Assembly: GCA_045589955.1 (NCBI GenBank) | Contig: JAZNQD010000053.1 | Location: 1-53,284 of the forward strand | DNA: 53,284 nt | Direction of reading: 5' to 3' | Source of the DNA: CAJGCS01 sp045589955 | GTDB lineage: Bacteria; Bacillota_I; Bacilli_A; ML615J-28; CAG-313 | Shown: positions 40,454 through 49,628 of the stretch, piece after piece | Numbering within the stretch: position 1 is the stretch's first letter | Layout of the letters: each line of letters opens with the position of its first letter | The notes under the pieces: generated by a model | What the model was told of the DNA's origin: nothing | The model's database searches: none | Seen by the model: the letters and a program-made list of their open reading frames with translations, nothing else | Made by a program: the position numbers and the translations under genes

Positions 40454-40930
40454 ATGGAAACAAGAGAAAGAAAAAATAATATTATATTTTATATTACTAT
40501 TGGAGTAGTTGGCTTTATTGTGGTATTAATTTGTTCAATCTTTTTATTTAAGTTTTTATCTAATAAATTCAGCAATAAAACAAAACTTACTCTTGATAAT
40601 GTAAGCGAATATGTTACTATTCATCGTGGTGAGGTCCAAAAGGTAAATTCAATATTTAATATATTTAATGAAGATGAATACACATGTGATATTAAAGTAA
40701 ATGTTGATGATAGTTATGAATTTGAAAATATTACAATTAAATTAAAAATGGTATATCATTGTTCAAATAGTCAAGGGCAAAAGGATTTTTCAGTTGTTAA
40801 AACACTAAATTTATACCAAAATGAATATTCAAAGACCTTTACAGTAAATAATTTTATTGATAGATATTATAAATATAATTCACTATCTTTTGAAATAGTT
40901 GAAGTTTCAGGAAAAATCGAAGAAAAGTAA
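40454..40930 (+). CDS. membrane-anchored protein sharing the XRE sensor's outer domain
   Basis: A 158-residue protein with a short charged N-terminus, one membrane segment (about 10-36) and an outer domain of about 110 residues. By eye this domain resembles the outer domain of the XRE regulator at 29910-30653: LDNVSEYVTI compares with KENVNEYLEV, the centre has the same strand pattern with a Tyr-rich segment, and it ends EVSGKIEEK against NVSGEITLK. It may be an unlinked partner or a duplicated sensor domain without DNA-binding part. A good AAAAGGAG site is present. Confidence 0.68.
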   Translation: METRERKNNIIFYITIGVVGFIVVLICSIFLFKFLSNKFSNKTKLTLDNVSEYVTIHRGEVQKVNSIFNIFNEDEYTCDIKVNVDDSYEFENITIKLKMVYHCSNSQGQKDFSVVKTLNLYQNEYSKTFTVNNFIDRYYKYNSLSFEIVEVSGKIEEK

Positions 40931-40983
40931 TTTAATCTTTAAAATATTTTTTTCATTTACTAATATTAACCAAATAAAAATAT

Positions 40984-41012
40984 TTGCAATAAAGATAAAA
41001 ATAATGTATAAT
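40984..41012 (+). promoter_or_regulatory. promoter of the GH5 lipoprotein gene
   Basis: TTGCAA (40984-40989), 17 bases, TATAAT (41007-41012). Confidence 0.75.
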
Positions 41013-41038
41013 TTAAAAATGAAATGGAGAAAAATTAA

Positions 41039-42421
41039 ATGAGAAAAATAAACAAATTTATTTTTGTTCTTCTTCTATTATTTGTCCTAGTAGGTTGTAA
41101 AGAACAATCAAATGAACATAATTGTAACGACTTTGTATCAGATTGGCTAGAACCAAATAATACAAAGTGTGAAACAATGGTTGAAATATATAAAAAATGC
41201 ACTAAATGTGAAAAAGTATTAGAAACAAACAATGTCTACAAAGATCATGACTTAGTTGAAGAAGCTTTAATTGAAGCAACTTGTACTTCAAATGGTCTTG
41301 TGAAATATCATTGTAATAACTGTCCAGTAAATGGCGAATATACTGTTTATGCAACAGGACACGTCCGTGGAGAATTAACTGTTAAAAGAAAACCAACTTC
41401 TAAGGTTGTTGGGAAAAGAGAAATTAACTGCACTAAGTGCGGAGAGTTAATGAAAACACAAAAATTTGTTGACAATGGTTATTTTGCCAATGGTAAATTA
41501 AGTGTTGTTGGTCCTGATTTAGTAAACCAATATGGAGAAAAATTCCAATTATTTGGTTTAAGTACGCATGGTTTACAATGGTTTGGTCGTTATGCAAACT
41601 TTGACACGATAGCCGCAATCCAAGAAGGATTTGGTAATAATATTATTCGTTTTGCTTTATATACTGATGAAAACGGATATTGTGATGGAACTGAAGAAAG
41701 AAAGAAACAAATGTTAGAAGACTTAATTGAAGGCGTCGATGCCGCAACAGAGCTTGGCTTATATGTTATTATTGACTGGCATATGGTTGGAGCCGAAAAT
41801 GATGCTGATAAAAACCCATTAACTTATATGAATGAGGCAATCGAGTTCTTCTCTTATATTACTAATTATTATAAAGATCAAGATAATATCTTATATGAAA
41901 TTATGAATGAACCAAATGGTCCAACTACTTGGGCTCAATGTAAGAAATATGCCGAAACAGTAATACCAGTTATAAGAGCTAATACTGATGCCATTATTCT
42001 TGTTGGTAATCCCCGTTGGACAGCTGATTTAAACTCTGTTATGCGTAACCCACTTGTTGGATTTGAAAACATTATGTATACTTATCATTTCTATGCTGCT
42101 GACCATGGAAATACAACACAAGTAATTAACGCTTATAATGCTGGATTCCCAGTATTCATCAGTGAATTTGGCTTTATGGAATCATCAGGAGATGGAGCTT
42201 TAGGTTTAAATAATGGAGAACGTTGGAAACAAGTTCTAGATCAAAGAAACATTAGCTATGTTGCTTGGAATATTTCTAATTCAAAAGGTTCAGCATCAAT
42301 CTTCAAAGAAAACAGCTATGATATGGTTGATGTAAGTGATTCTAACTTAAAAGAATGGGGCATTTATTTAAAGAACTGGTACAGGGAAAAATCAGGTTTA
42401 GATAAATTAATTCATGACTAA
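41039..42421 (+). CDS. GH5 glycoside hydrolase lipoprotein (endoglucanase-like)
   Basis: A 460-residue lipoprotein: lipobox LVGC with Cys 20, then about 120 residues of Cys-pair modules (KKCTKCEK, HCNNCPV, NCTKCGE), then a GH5 TIM barrel from about 150. The acid/base Glu 291 is in YEIMNEPNG and the nucleophile Glu 376 in FISEFGF; DWHMVG and YTYHFYA are also typical of GH5 subfamily 2 cellulases. It should cut beta-glucans at the cell surface. The N-terminal modules match those of the lipoprotein at 46872-49619. TGGAGAAA precedes ATG 41039. Confidence 0.9.
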   Translation: MRKINKFIFVLLLLFVLVGCKEQSNEHNCNDFVSDWLEPNNTKCETMVEIYKKCTKCEKVLETNNVYKDHDLVEEALIEATCTSNGLVKYHCNNCPVNGEYTVYATGHVRGELTVKRKPTSKVVGKREINCTKCGELMKTQKFVDNGYFANGKLSVVGPDLVNQYGEKFQLFGLSTHGLQWFGRYANFDTIAAIQEGFGNNIIRFALYTDENGYCDGTEERKKQMLEDLIEGVDAATELGLYVIIDWHMVGAENDADKNPLTYMNEAIEFFSYITNYYKDQDNILYEIMNEPNGPTTWAQCKKYAETVIPVIRANTDAIILVGNPRWTADLNSVMRNPLVGFENIMYTYHFYAADHGNTTQVINAYNAGFPVFISEFGFMESSGDGALGLNNGERWKQVLDQRNISYVAWNISNSKGSASIFKENSYDMVDVSDSNLKEWGIYLKNWYREKSGLDKLIHD

Positions 42422-42424
42422 AAC

Positions 42425-42457
42425 AAAAGCATTGTGAAATTATTTCACAATGCTTTT
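42425..42457. terminator. bidirectional terminator between GH5 and pepO genes
   Basis: A perfect 15-bp stem (AAAAGCATTGTGAAA with its complement, loop TTA). Confidence 0.9.
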
Positions 42458-42477
42458 ATTTATGAATAATTGTTTAA

Positions 42478-44376
42478 TTACCAAATAACTACTCTCTTCT
42501 TAGGAGCAATGTACATTTGGTCAGTTTTCTTAACTTTGAATGTTTCATACCATTCAGGGAAGTTACGTGGAGGCATATTAGCACGTAAGATGTTTGGACC
42601 ATGAACATCTAGATTTAATAATAATTGTAAATATTCAGGTTTAGCTTTTAAGCACCAAACTTTAGCCCAGTTTGCAAAGTATTCTTCGTAAGATGTACCT
42701 TCTGTTTTACCCATAATTTCAAGAGTAACTGCCATACCACCATTGTCAGCCATGTTTTCACTAACAATGAATTTACCGTTTACTTTACCCCAAGGAAGTT
42801 CAATACCATCAAATTGTTTAATCATGGCATTAACTTTTGTTTTGAAACGTTTATTATCTTCTTTAGTCCACCAGTTGTTGATGTTACCATTTTCATCGCA
42901 TTTTGCACCATTACTGTCAAATGCATGAGAAATTTCATGGCCAATAACGGCACCAATACCACCTAAATTTTCACTTCTAGTTTGTTTGATAGAATAAAAA
43001 GGTGGTTGTAAGATAGCAGCTGGGAATGTAATGTCATTTACAAATGGGTCATAACATGCATTTACCATATGTCCTGGCATTGCCCATTTTGTAGGGTCAG
43101 TTGGCTTTGTTAAATCACTTAAGTTCTTTTCTGCTTTGATTCTTTTAATTCTTAAAACATTTTCATAAAGTGATAAAGAAGGATCAATAATAAACTTATC
43201 ATAAATAGCTTCTACTTTATCAGGATAGCCCATTTTAACACCCATTTTTGAAAGTTTAATAATAGCTTTTTCTCTTGTTTCAGGACTTAAGATTTCGTTC
43301 TTTTCAATACGTTCTTTATATGTATCAATGATTTGATATACAATTTCAGTAATATCTTTCTTAGCAGCTTCACCAAAGTATTTATCACCATAGTATAATC
43401 CAACTGGTTCTGAGTAGACACTTGATGCTAGGTTGTAAGCATATTTGTCAATTGGTGTATTTGCTTGGATACCAGCAATTGCGCGATAGAACGCACCACC
43501 TAAATCTCTTAGAGGTTCTGATAATAAAGAACATGAGCCAATAAAGCCTGTAACATAAGCCCAGTGTTTATATAATTCTAATGTTTCTTCATTTAATACA
43601 CTTGCAAAGTTTTTAAAGTATCTTGGTTCAGTAACGATAATTGTTTCTGGAACAAAACCAAATAAGTCTTTTAAGATATTTTTGAATTTAAGTGGTTTTA
43701 CAAATGATGCAACTTTTGATGTTTTCATTGGATTGTACATGTCAACATATTCAGACCATTCTTCATTTGTCTTAACTAAACTTGCAACTAGAGCATCAAA
43801 TGCAACTGTATCTTGAATATACTTTTCTTGTTCTTCTGGTGAAAGTGGTGTGTTTGCCATAATCATTTTAGCAACATTTACCCAAATACCTAAAATCATT
43901 TCTTTTTGAGCTGCCATTGCTTCTTTATAGTAAGATGCATCAGGAAGTAATGTGCTAGGTCCTTTTACTAAAACACAGTGTTGTTTTGTATTTTTCATAT
44001 CTGTATCAACACTGATTTCAACAGGAACATTGATATTACGTAAAGATAATTCTTTATATGCTTTTGTTAAAGCTTCAAAACTATCAATTTCATCTAAAAT
44101 AGCTAAGTCTTTAAGAACTGGCGCAATACCATCTTGTTCTTTCTTTTCAGCGTTTTTAGCAAGTTTAAATAATTCACAAGCATTAGCTAAATAAGCATTA
44201 GGGTAGTTACCACTTTCGCTCATTTCATTAAATTCGCTCATCATTGTTTTTTCAACGCTATCCGCAATTTCTTGGAAACCACCTGCAGTTGGTTTGTCAT
44301 CAGGGATAACTAAACTATCTAATTTTTCTTGATTTACATAAGTATATAAATCGTCTTGGATTCTAACATTACTCAT
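42478..44376 (-). CDS. pepO: M13 family (neprilysin-like) metallopeptidase
   Basis: A 632-residue zinc endopeptidase. The zinc motif HEISH lies in VIGHEISHAFDSNGAK and the third ligand Glu in SENMADNGG; NACYDPFVNDITFPAAILQ and RANMPPRNFPEWYETF are family landmarks. There is no signal peptide or membrane segment, as in the cytosolic PepO of lactic bacteria. It cuts oligopeptides. AGGAGGAT precedes ATG 44376. It is monocistronic. Confidence 0.95.
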   Translation of the reverse strand: MSNVRIQDDLYTYVNQEKLDSLVIPDDKPTAGGFQEIADSVEKTMMSEFNEMSESGNYPNAYLANACELFKLAKNAEKKEQDGIAPVLKDLAILDEIDSFEALTKAYKELSLRNINVPVEISVDTDMKNTKQHCVLVKGPSTLLPDASYYKEAMAAQKEMILGIWVNVAKMIMANTPLSPEEQEKYIQDTVAFDALVASLVKTNEEWSEYVDMYNPMKTSKVASFVKPLKFKNILKDLFGFVPETIIVTEPRYFKNFASVLNEETLELYKHWAYVTGFIGSCSLLSEPLRDLGGAFYRAIAGIQANTPIDKYAYNLASSVYSEPVGLYYGDKYFGEAAKKDITEIVYQIIDTYKERIEKNEILSPETREKAIIKLSKMGVKMGYPDKVEAIYDKFIIDPSLSLYENVLRIKRIKAEKNLSDLTKPTDPTKWAMPGHMVNACYDPFVNDITFPAAILQPPFYSIKQTRSENLGGIGAVIGHEISHAFDSNGAKCDENGNINNWWTKEDNKRFKTKVNAMIKQFDGIELPWGKVNGKFIVSENMADNGGMAVTLEIMGKTEGTSYEEYFANWAKVWCLKAKPEYLQLLLNLDVHGPNILRANMPPRNFPEWYETFKVKKTDQMYIAPKKRVVIW

Positions 44377-44412
44377 TTTTAATATCCTCCTAAATGTTTT
44401 TTATTTAATGTT

Positions 44413-44441
44413 ATTATAATACTTTTTAAATATTTTGTCAT
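44413..44441 (-). promoter_or_regulatory. promoter of pepO
   Basis: ATGACA (44436-44441), 17 bases, TATAAT (44413-44418). Confidence 0.7.
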
Positions 44442-44449
44442 AAATAAGA

Positions 44450-45211
44450 CTAAATTTCAATCTCTAAAATGATTGGGCAGTGGTCACTACCATAAATATC
44501 ATTTAAAATATCTGTTGATATTACATTATCAACTATACGATTACTTAAAACAAAGTAATCTATTCTCCAACCAGCATTGTTTAATCTGGCATTAAAACGA
44601 TAACTCCACCAAGAGTATTTTACTTTGGTTGGATTTAAATGACGATAAATATCAGTATAGCCGTTATTTAAAAGCTCTGTAAAGGCAGTTCTTTCTTCAA
44701 TTGTAAAACCTGCATTTCGTTCATTGCCTTTTGGGTTTTTGATATCAATCTCGTTGTGAGCGACATTTAAGTCACCAGCATAGATAATTGGTTTCTTTCG
44801 ATTTAGTTCATTTAAATATTCGAGCATATCAAGCTCAAATTCTAGCCTAAAATCAAGTCTTTTGAGTTCATCACCACTATTAGGCACATAACATGCAATA
44901 TAGTAAAAGTTGTTAAACTCTAAAGTAATTACTCTTCCTTCATCATCATATTTATGATCTTTTAAACCATAATGAACCGATAATGGTTCATGTTTGGTGA
45001 AAACACAAACACCAGAATAACCTTTTCTTAGTTTTGAGTTGGTATAGTAAATTTGATATCCTTCAGGGTTAAAATAAAACTCATCTTCAACAGTTGATAA
45101 CTTGGTTTCATTTAAACTAAAGATATCAGCATCAAGATTATTAAAATCTTTAATAAAGTCTTTTTTTAAAATGGCTCTTAAACCATTAACATTAAATGAT
45201 ACAATTTTCAT
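44450..45211 (-). CDS. xth: exodeoxyribonuclease III / AP endonuclease
   Basis: A 253-residue EEP-fold nuclease: VSFNVNGLRA, metal-binding Glu in SLNETKLS, YSGVCVFTK, catalytic GDLNVAHNEIDI, SWWSYRFNARLNNAGWRIDY and the Asp/His in GSDHCPI. It repairs abasic sites and trims 3' ends. The usual LQETK is LNETK here, a mild change. It follows the DUF5662 gene directly. Confidence 0.94.
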   Translation of the reverse strand: MKIVSFNVNGLRAILKKDFIKDFNNLDADIFSLNETKLSTVEDEFYFNPEGYQIYYTNSKLRKGYSGVCVFTKHEPLSVHYGLKDHKYDDEGRVITLEFNNFYYIACYVPNSGDELKRLDFRLEFELDMLEYLNELNRKKPIIYAGDLNVAHNEIDIKNPKGNERNAGFTIEERTAFTELLNNGYTDIYRHLNPTKVKYSWWSYRFNARLNNAGWRIDYFVLSNRIVDNVISTDILNDIYGSDHCPIILEIEI

Positions 45212-45213
45212 AA

Positions 45214-45744
45214 TTATTTCTTTCTCATGTTCTTTTTAATATATTTGAATGTTGCCTTTTCGCCAACTTGAATATACATTTTGATTAAACTTTCAAGTTT
45301 TAAAAATGTATTTGGATGCATTGGTGTTGAATCTTTTGTTCTATACAAATATTCTAAAGGTATATTGGGATTATAGTTTTTTCGGTTGTAGTTTTTGCTT
45401 GCGGCTAGGCGATCACAAAACATTTCCCCAATATATCGATCTGGCATTTCGATTGGTTCATACTTGTTTGTTGCTTTGTTTAAGTCAATCCAATATTCAC
45501 TGTGATGTTTATTTCTTCCTTTATGATGCATCCAAGCATCACTATAGCCTTTATCTTTTCTTTCATTAGTAATCGGTGAATGATTACCGGCAAAGTATTT
45601 TACGCCATTAAAGAACTCAACAAAGGAATACTTAGAAAGGTCATGAAGTAAACCTTGTTTGTATAAACCACATTTAAAGCAGTATTTTACAACTAAATGT
45701 CGATGTCTTGTAATAGTAACAAAATGTTTGACAAGATTCTTCAT
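45214..45744 (-). CDS. DUF5662 family protein
   Basis: A 176-residue cytosolic protein with conserved His/Asp clusters: HRHLVVKYCFKCGLYKQGLL, HDLSKYS, WMHHKGRNKHHSEYW and MPDRYIGEMFCDRLAA. This matches the DUF5662 pattern as remembered. The His/Asp arrangement suggests a metal-dependent hydrolase, but no activity can be named. It lies in an operon with xth and the repeat protein upstream. AAAGGAGGAA precedes ATG 45744. Confidence 0.8.
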   Translation of the reverse strand: MKNLVKHFVTITRHRHLVVKYCFKCGLYKQGLLHDLSKYSFVEFFNGVKYFAGNHSPITNERKDKGYSDAWMHHKGRNKHHSEYWIDLNKATNKYEPIEMPDRYIGEMFCDRLAASKNYNRKNYNPNIPLEYLYRTKDSTPMHPNTFLKLESLIKMYIQVGEKATFKYIKKNMRKK

Positions 45745-45779
45745 ATTTCCTCCTTTAGATTTTTAAATATAATTAGTAT

Positions 45780-46739
45780 TTAATCAATGAATTTTTCAAT
45801 TTCATGACGGGCGCGATATTCTAATTCATCAATACGTTCGACATCATGGCAGGTTCTAATTTGATTAATATAGTTTTTAGCAATTTGTTTTACTTTATGT
45901 TTTTTAATTGGATTAAAAAGTTCCTTTAACGTATCATTAAGAGTATCATTAATACTATAAATTGCCTCTTCTTGAGCTTCTCTAACTTCGCTATCTCGAT
46001 TTTCAGAATTATCTTCGATTAATTCGCAAGCATCATATTCTAAGTCATCAATACGATCTATATCGTTAGCAACATTAATTTGTTCAATGTATCTTCTCGC
46101 AATATCTTTTAATCTGTTTCTTCGATCAATATTACTAATATCATTTAGAGCATCATTTAAATCATTTGTAATTTTATTAATAGCGTCTAATTTCGCATTT
46201 TGTAATTTATTTTCAAGGATAATTGGATGATAATCAATATTATCGATTGTTTCATGAAAGTTTCTAACAATTCCTTTAGCTTTTATTAAATCATTACATT
46301 TTTTTAATTGTTCAATTGAACGATATAATTCATCTTTAATCTTAAGAATCAATTGGTGAGGAATCTCTTCAGGATCTAAATCGAGCTCGTATAATTCGTT
46401 TTGCATTTTAGTCATATTATAATTTATATAAGAAACTAATTCAAAAGACTTAGGATTATTTAACTTATATTTGCCTTTAGCAACCGCAATAAAAGTATCT
46501 AATTCTTTTAAAACATTAATGTTTACTTCTGCGTAATCATTGTGTTCAACAAGGTTACGAAGGCGAATAAGATTATTTAAAGCATTTTTTTCTTTTTCTG
46601 GAAGGCCTTCTGCAAATTTATAAATTGGAGTTTTACTAATATATTTACCATTAGCATCAGTAAACATATGGTATTTTTCTCTACATACTTTATCAAGTTC
46701 ATTAAACTTTTTACGGAATTCGTCATTTCTTTGTCCCAT
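45780..46739 (-). CDS. alpha-helical repeat protein with a HEPN-like motif
   Basis: A 319-residue, highly charged, all-helical cytosolic protein from ATG 46739 after GGAGGG. Residues 1-90 form a domain with NNLIRLRNLVEHNDYAE, which contains an R-x4-H motif like that of HEPN domains. Residues about 186-243 and 259-317 are two copies of one module of about 58 residues (RNRLKDIARRYIEQINVAND and HKVKQIAKNYINQIRTCHDV at their centres, each followed by a RIDxLEY element). No family name is known to me. It probably starts the transcript that continues into the DUF5662 gene and xth. Confidence 0.7.
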   Translation of the reverse strand: MGQRNDEFRKKFNELDKVCREKYHMFTDANGKYISKTPIYKFAEGLPEKEKNALNNLIRLRNLVEHNDYAEVNINVLKELDTFIAVAKGKYKLNNPKSFELVSYINYNMTKMQNELYELDLDPEEIPHQLILKIKDELYRSIEQLKKCNDLIKAKGIVRNFHETIDNIDYHPIILENKLQNAKLDAINKITNDLNDALNDISNIDRRNRLKDIARRYIEQINVANDIDRIDDLEYDACELIEDNSENRDSEVREAQEEAIYSINDTLNDTLKELFNPIKKHKVKQIAKNYINQIRTCHDVERIDELEYRARHEIEKFID

Positions 46740-46774
46740 TATACCCTCCAAAATGTTTTTTCTTTCTGTAGTAT

Positions 46775-46803
46775 ATTATAATACAAATACTTTGATTTTT
46801 CCA
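46775..46803 (-). promoter_or_regulatory. promoter of the repeat protein/DUF5662/xth operon
   Basis: TGGAAA (46798-46803), 17 bases, TATAAT (46775-46780). Confidence 0.55.
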
Positions 46804-46826
46804 GTTTTTAGGTTATCATATTTATT

Positions 46827-46857
46827 AAAAAAGTGTTCTGAAAAAGAACACTTTTTT
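46827..46857. terminator. terminator of the surface operon
   Basis: A 13-bp stem (AAAAAAGTGTTCT with AGAACACTTTTTT). A third AGAACACTT copy follows at 46864-46872, so two alternative hairpins can form. Confidence 0.85.
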
Positions 46858-46871
46858 CTTTTAAGAACACT

Positions 46872-49619
46872 TTATTTGTTTATATAATATAATCCATTTG
46901 TTAATTCATAACTTGTTGAAGTACTAACACTTACAGATGTTGAAGGATAGTCAGCATTGTTATATGCTAGTACGCGGTAGTTTTGATTTGATTTTGTTAC
47001 TTTTACTACCGCAATTACTTCACTATTTGAAGTAATAGTCACATATGAATTAATTGATGGACTTGTAACTGTAGTTGCAGAAACGGTGTTACCACTTGAT
47101 GCAGTTGGTTTGGCATTCATTCCTGAACATCCCATTGCAAGTAGTAATCCTCCTGTAAATGAGAACGTACAATTACGATCACCAAAGTCAATGACCCCAT
47201 TACCACCATTAGTTGGTCCTAGGGCAAGGACTATACCAGCTGACATGTAGATATTTCCATTTGAGTCAATTCCATCTCCACCAGCATCAAGGTAAACTGT
47301 ACTCCCTTTAAAGTATAGAGTTGATTTAGCATTGATAGCATCATCAAGTGATCTAATTTGAATTGTTCCTCCAATGAAATTGATTATATTACCTTCTAAT
47401 CCTTCATATGCATTTGAAACAACAATATTACCACCATTAACTATTAGCTCTCCATCCGCATGAATTCCATCATCATCGGAATATACACTGATATTTCCAC
47501 CATTAATTGTTAAAGTTGCTAAGCCATATTTTCCGGTGTCTAATAGCACATCACTATTAGTATGAATAGCATCATCACGAGATTTGATATTAATTATACC
47601 ATTAATAATAGTAATTGAATTATCAGCCTTAATCCCCTTACATGAATATTCTGATGCATTAGGGTTTCCTTCCATTGGACCACCCATTCCTCCGCCTGGT
47701 CTTCCACCCATACCTCCACCTGAAGGAGAGTTAAAGTTTTCCCAACTACCAGAGATTCTCATGCTACTTGCACTTGTAACATAGTAAGTATCATAGCTTG
47801 TTGATAGTGTTTGTTGGTCAGAAACAAATGAGTAAGATGTACTTTGTGAAGAGCTCATTGAGCTTGTATATGCAAAGAATTTAACATATTTTGCATTGCT
47901 TGGAACATCAAATTGATAGTATTTACGATTGTTAACTAATTGATATGTACCATCACACCAAGTAATTTCACTATCTTCTGTTATAAACATTGCACTATAT
48001 TTACTAATAGAATTAAGTGAACTTGCACGAGATGATATGCGTAAATACATTTTTGAAGAAACAGGAGTTGTTACTTCACCAGAATATGATGAGTACTTTT
48101 CAGTATAAATGTTAATTGTTCCACCTTCAATGATAACATCATATGATGCATCAATACCATCACATGCACTATATAAATTGATATTACCATCAAGAATTGT
48201 GATGTTTCCTCTTTGATTTCCTTTAGAAGAAATGTCAGAATTTTCTGTTTTTAAAGCATCACCACTTGAAGAAATGGCTTTAATATTGCCTGATTCAATT
48301 GTAATTGAATCATTCCCTTTTAAAGCATTATTAGGGGCATTTACTTCTAACTTCAAGTTTTTAATTCTTAAATCTTTTGTACTTGCGATACCATTATTAT
48401 AAGTTGAATTAACAATTAATTCACCTTTACCTTTTAGTTCTAAGTCAACTAAAGAGTAGATTGCACCACCAACCATATCGGTTGAGATAGCTGATCTTTT
48501 ATCAGTAATATAGTTTGTTGTTTCTGACTTTGCAGAAATTTCAATCTTATTTCCACTTTGAATATCAATTGGATTAGTTGATGATGATGTTATTTTAATT
48601 CCTCTTAGGTTTAAAATAACGTTACTTTTTTCATCAACATTAACAATAATCGACCCTTCATTTAATTCACCATATAAATCATATTCCCCTCCAAGGGTTA
48701 TCATGATGATGTTGTTATTAAATGTAACACCACTATTGTTATTTATTATTTTATTATCACTTAAGTAAATTGAAACTGGTTTAGTTTCATCATAATAACC
48801 AGTTGCAGGAAGTGTGTCTTGATAAGTATTATGACAATTACTACAAGTATATTCATTATAACCATCTTTATCTTCGGTTGGAAAAACGGTGTTTGTAATT
48901 ACATATTCATGTTCTAACTTCTCAATTGTTTTTTGTTCCGTTAGCATTTTCCCACAAACCGAACATTTTAAACCATCTGTTAGACCATTTACCCCACAAC
49001 TTGGTTCATATCCTTTAATAACTTCTTCTTCATGGCTTGCAAGAGGAAGATAATTAACTTCAAGTTCAATACCACAAACTAGACAAGTTTTGTGTTCTTT
49101 TCCGTTTTTTGAACAAGTTGATTCTTCAACTAAAATAAACTCACCTTCAGTATGTTCACCTTCACAAACATAACCATTTGTAATATCAACAAAATATGCG
49201 TCATTACAATTTTCACACTCGTATTTAGCCAATGTATCAGTAAGACTTTCTACATCTAATTTATAATTATGGTTTAAAGAAGGAATTACTTCAGGTTCTA
49301 CTAAAGTTTGGTTACAAACACTACATTTCTTATAACAAGTTAATCCTTCTTCGGTACATGTTGCGTCTTTTGCCGGTACGACAACTTCTGTATGATTTTT
49401 CATATTGATGATGGCGGTTGTAATAACCTTATTACACTTTTGACATACTTGTTCTTTTTGTCCAAGAGTATGACAAGTTGAATCAAAAACAGTAATCCAT
49501 TCTGTTTCAAAGTGATCACAAGGTTTTCCTTGTACAACATCATCTGGTTTCCTACGACAACCTGTAATCAAAACAACACTTAATAATAAGATAAAACTAA
49601 ATAATATTTTCTTTTTCAT
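46872..49619 (-). CDS. Cthe_2159-type carbohydrate-binding lipoprotein
   Basis: A 915-residue lipoprotein with lipobox ITGC (Cys 21). About 30-265 hold five to six Cys-pair modules of the form C-x2-C with a spaced third Cys (VCQKCNK, KKCSVCNQ, TCLVCGIE, KCSVCGK, TCSNCHN). The rest is a right-handed beta-helix-like domain with repeated short strands (GNINLYSACDGIDASYDVII, NGGNISVYSDDDGIHADGEL), typical of the polygalacturonate-binding Cthe_2159 family. A GGGMGGRPGGGMGG linker splits the helix. It follows the DUF4956 and VTC genes, the usual partners of this family; CotH is not present. It probably binds polysaccharide at the cell surface. Confidence 0.85.
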   Translation of the reverse strand: MKKKILFSFILLLSVVLITGCRRKPDDVVQGKPCDHFETEWITVFDSTCHTLGQKEQVCQKCNKVITTAIINMKNHTEVVVPAKDATCTEEGLTCYKKCSVCNQTLVEPEVIPSLNHNYKLDVESLTDTLAKYECENCNDAYFVDITNGYVCEGEHTEGEFILVEESTCSKNGKEHKTCLVCGIELEVNYLPLASHEEEVIKGYEPSCGVNGLTDGLKCSVCGKMLTEQKTIEKLEHEYVITNTVFPTEDKDGYNEYTCSNCHNTYQDTLPATGYYDETKPVSIYLSDNKIINNNSGVTFNNNIIMITLGGEYDLYGELNEGSIIVNVDEKSNVILNLRGIKITSSSTNPIDIQSGNKIEISAKSETTNYITDKRSAISTDMVGGAIYSLVDLELKGKGELIVNSTYNNGIASTKDLRIKNLKLEVNAPNNALKGNDSITIESGNIKAISSSGDALKTENSDISSKGNQRGNITILDGNINLYSACDGIDASYDVIIEGGTINIYTEKYSSYSGEVTTPVSSKMYLRISSRASSLNSISKYSAMFITEDSEITWCDGTYQLVNNRKYYQFDVPSNAKYVKFFAYTSSMSSSQSTSYSFVSDQQTLSTSYDTYYVTSASSMRISGSWENFNSPSGGGMGGRPGGGMGGPMEGNPNASEYSCKGIKADNSITIINGIINIKSRDDAIHTNSDVLLDTGKYGLATLTINGGNISVYSDDDGIHADGELIVNGGNIVVSNAYEGLEGNIINFIGGTIQIRSLDDAINAKSTLYFKGSTVYLDAGGDGIDSNGNIYMSAGIVLALGPTNGGNGVIDFGDRNCTFSFTGGLLLAMGCSGMNAKPTASSGNTVSATTVTSPSINSYVTITSNSEVIAVVKVTKSNQNYRVLAYNNADYPSTSVSVSTSTSYELTNGLYYINK

Positions 49620-49628
49620 TTATTACCT

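Noticed and set aside
45306..45569. 87-codon plus-strand open frame opposite the DUF5662 gene
   Set aside because: Antisense to a gene with a clear family pattern; no ribosome site.
46872..49619. Collagen-like or phage tail protein because of the repeats and GGGMGG linker
   Set aside because: The short-strand repeats with DDGIDA-type turns and the VTC/DUF4956 neighbours fit the carbohydrate-binding beta-helix family better, and there is no phage context.
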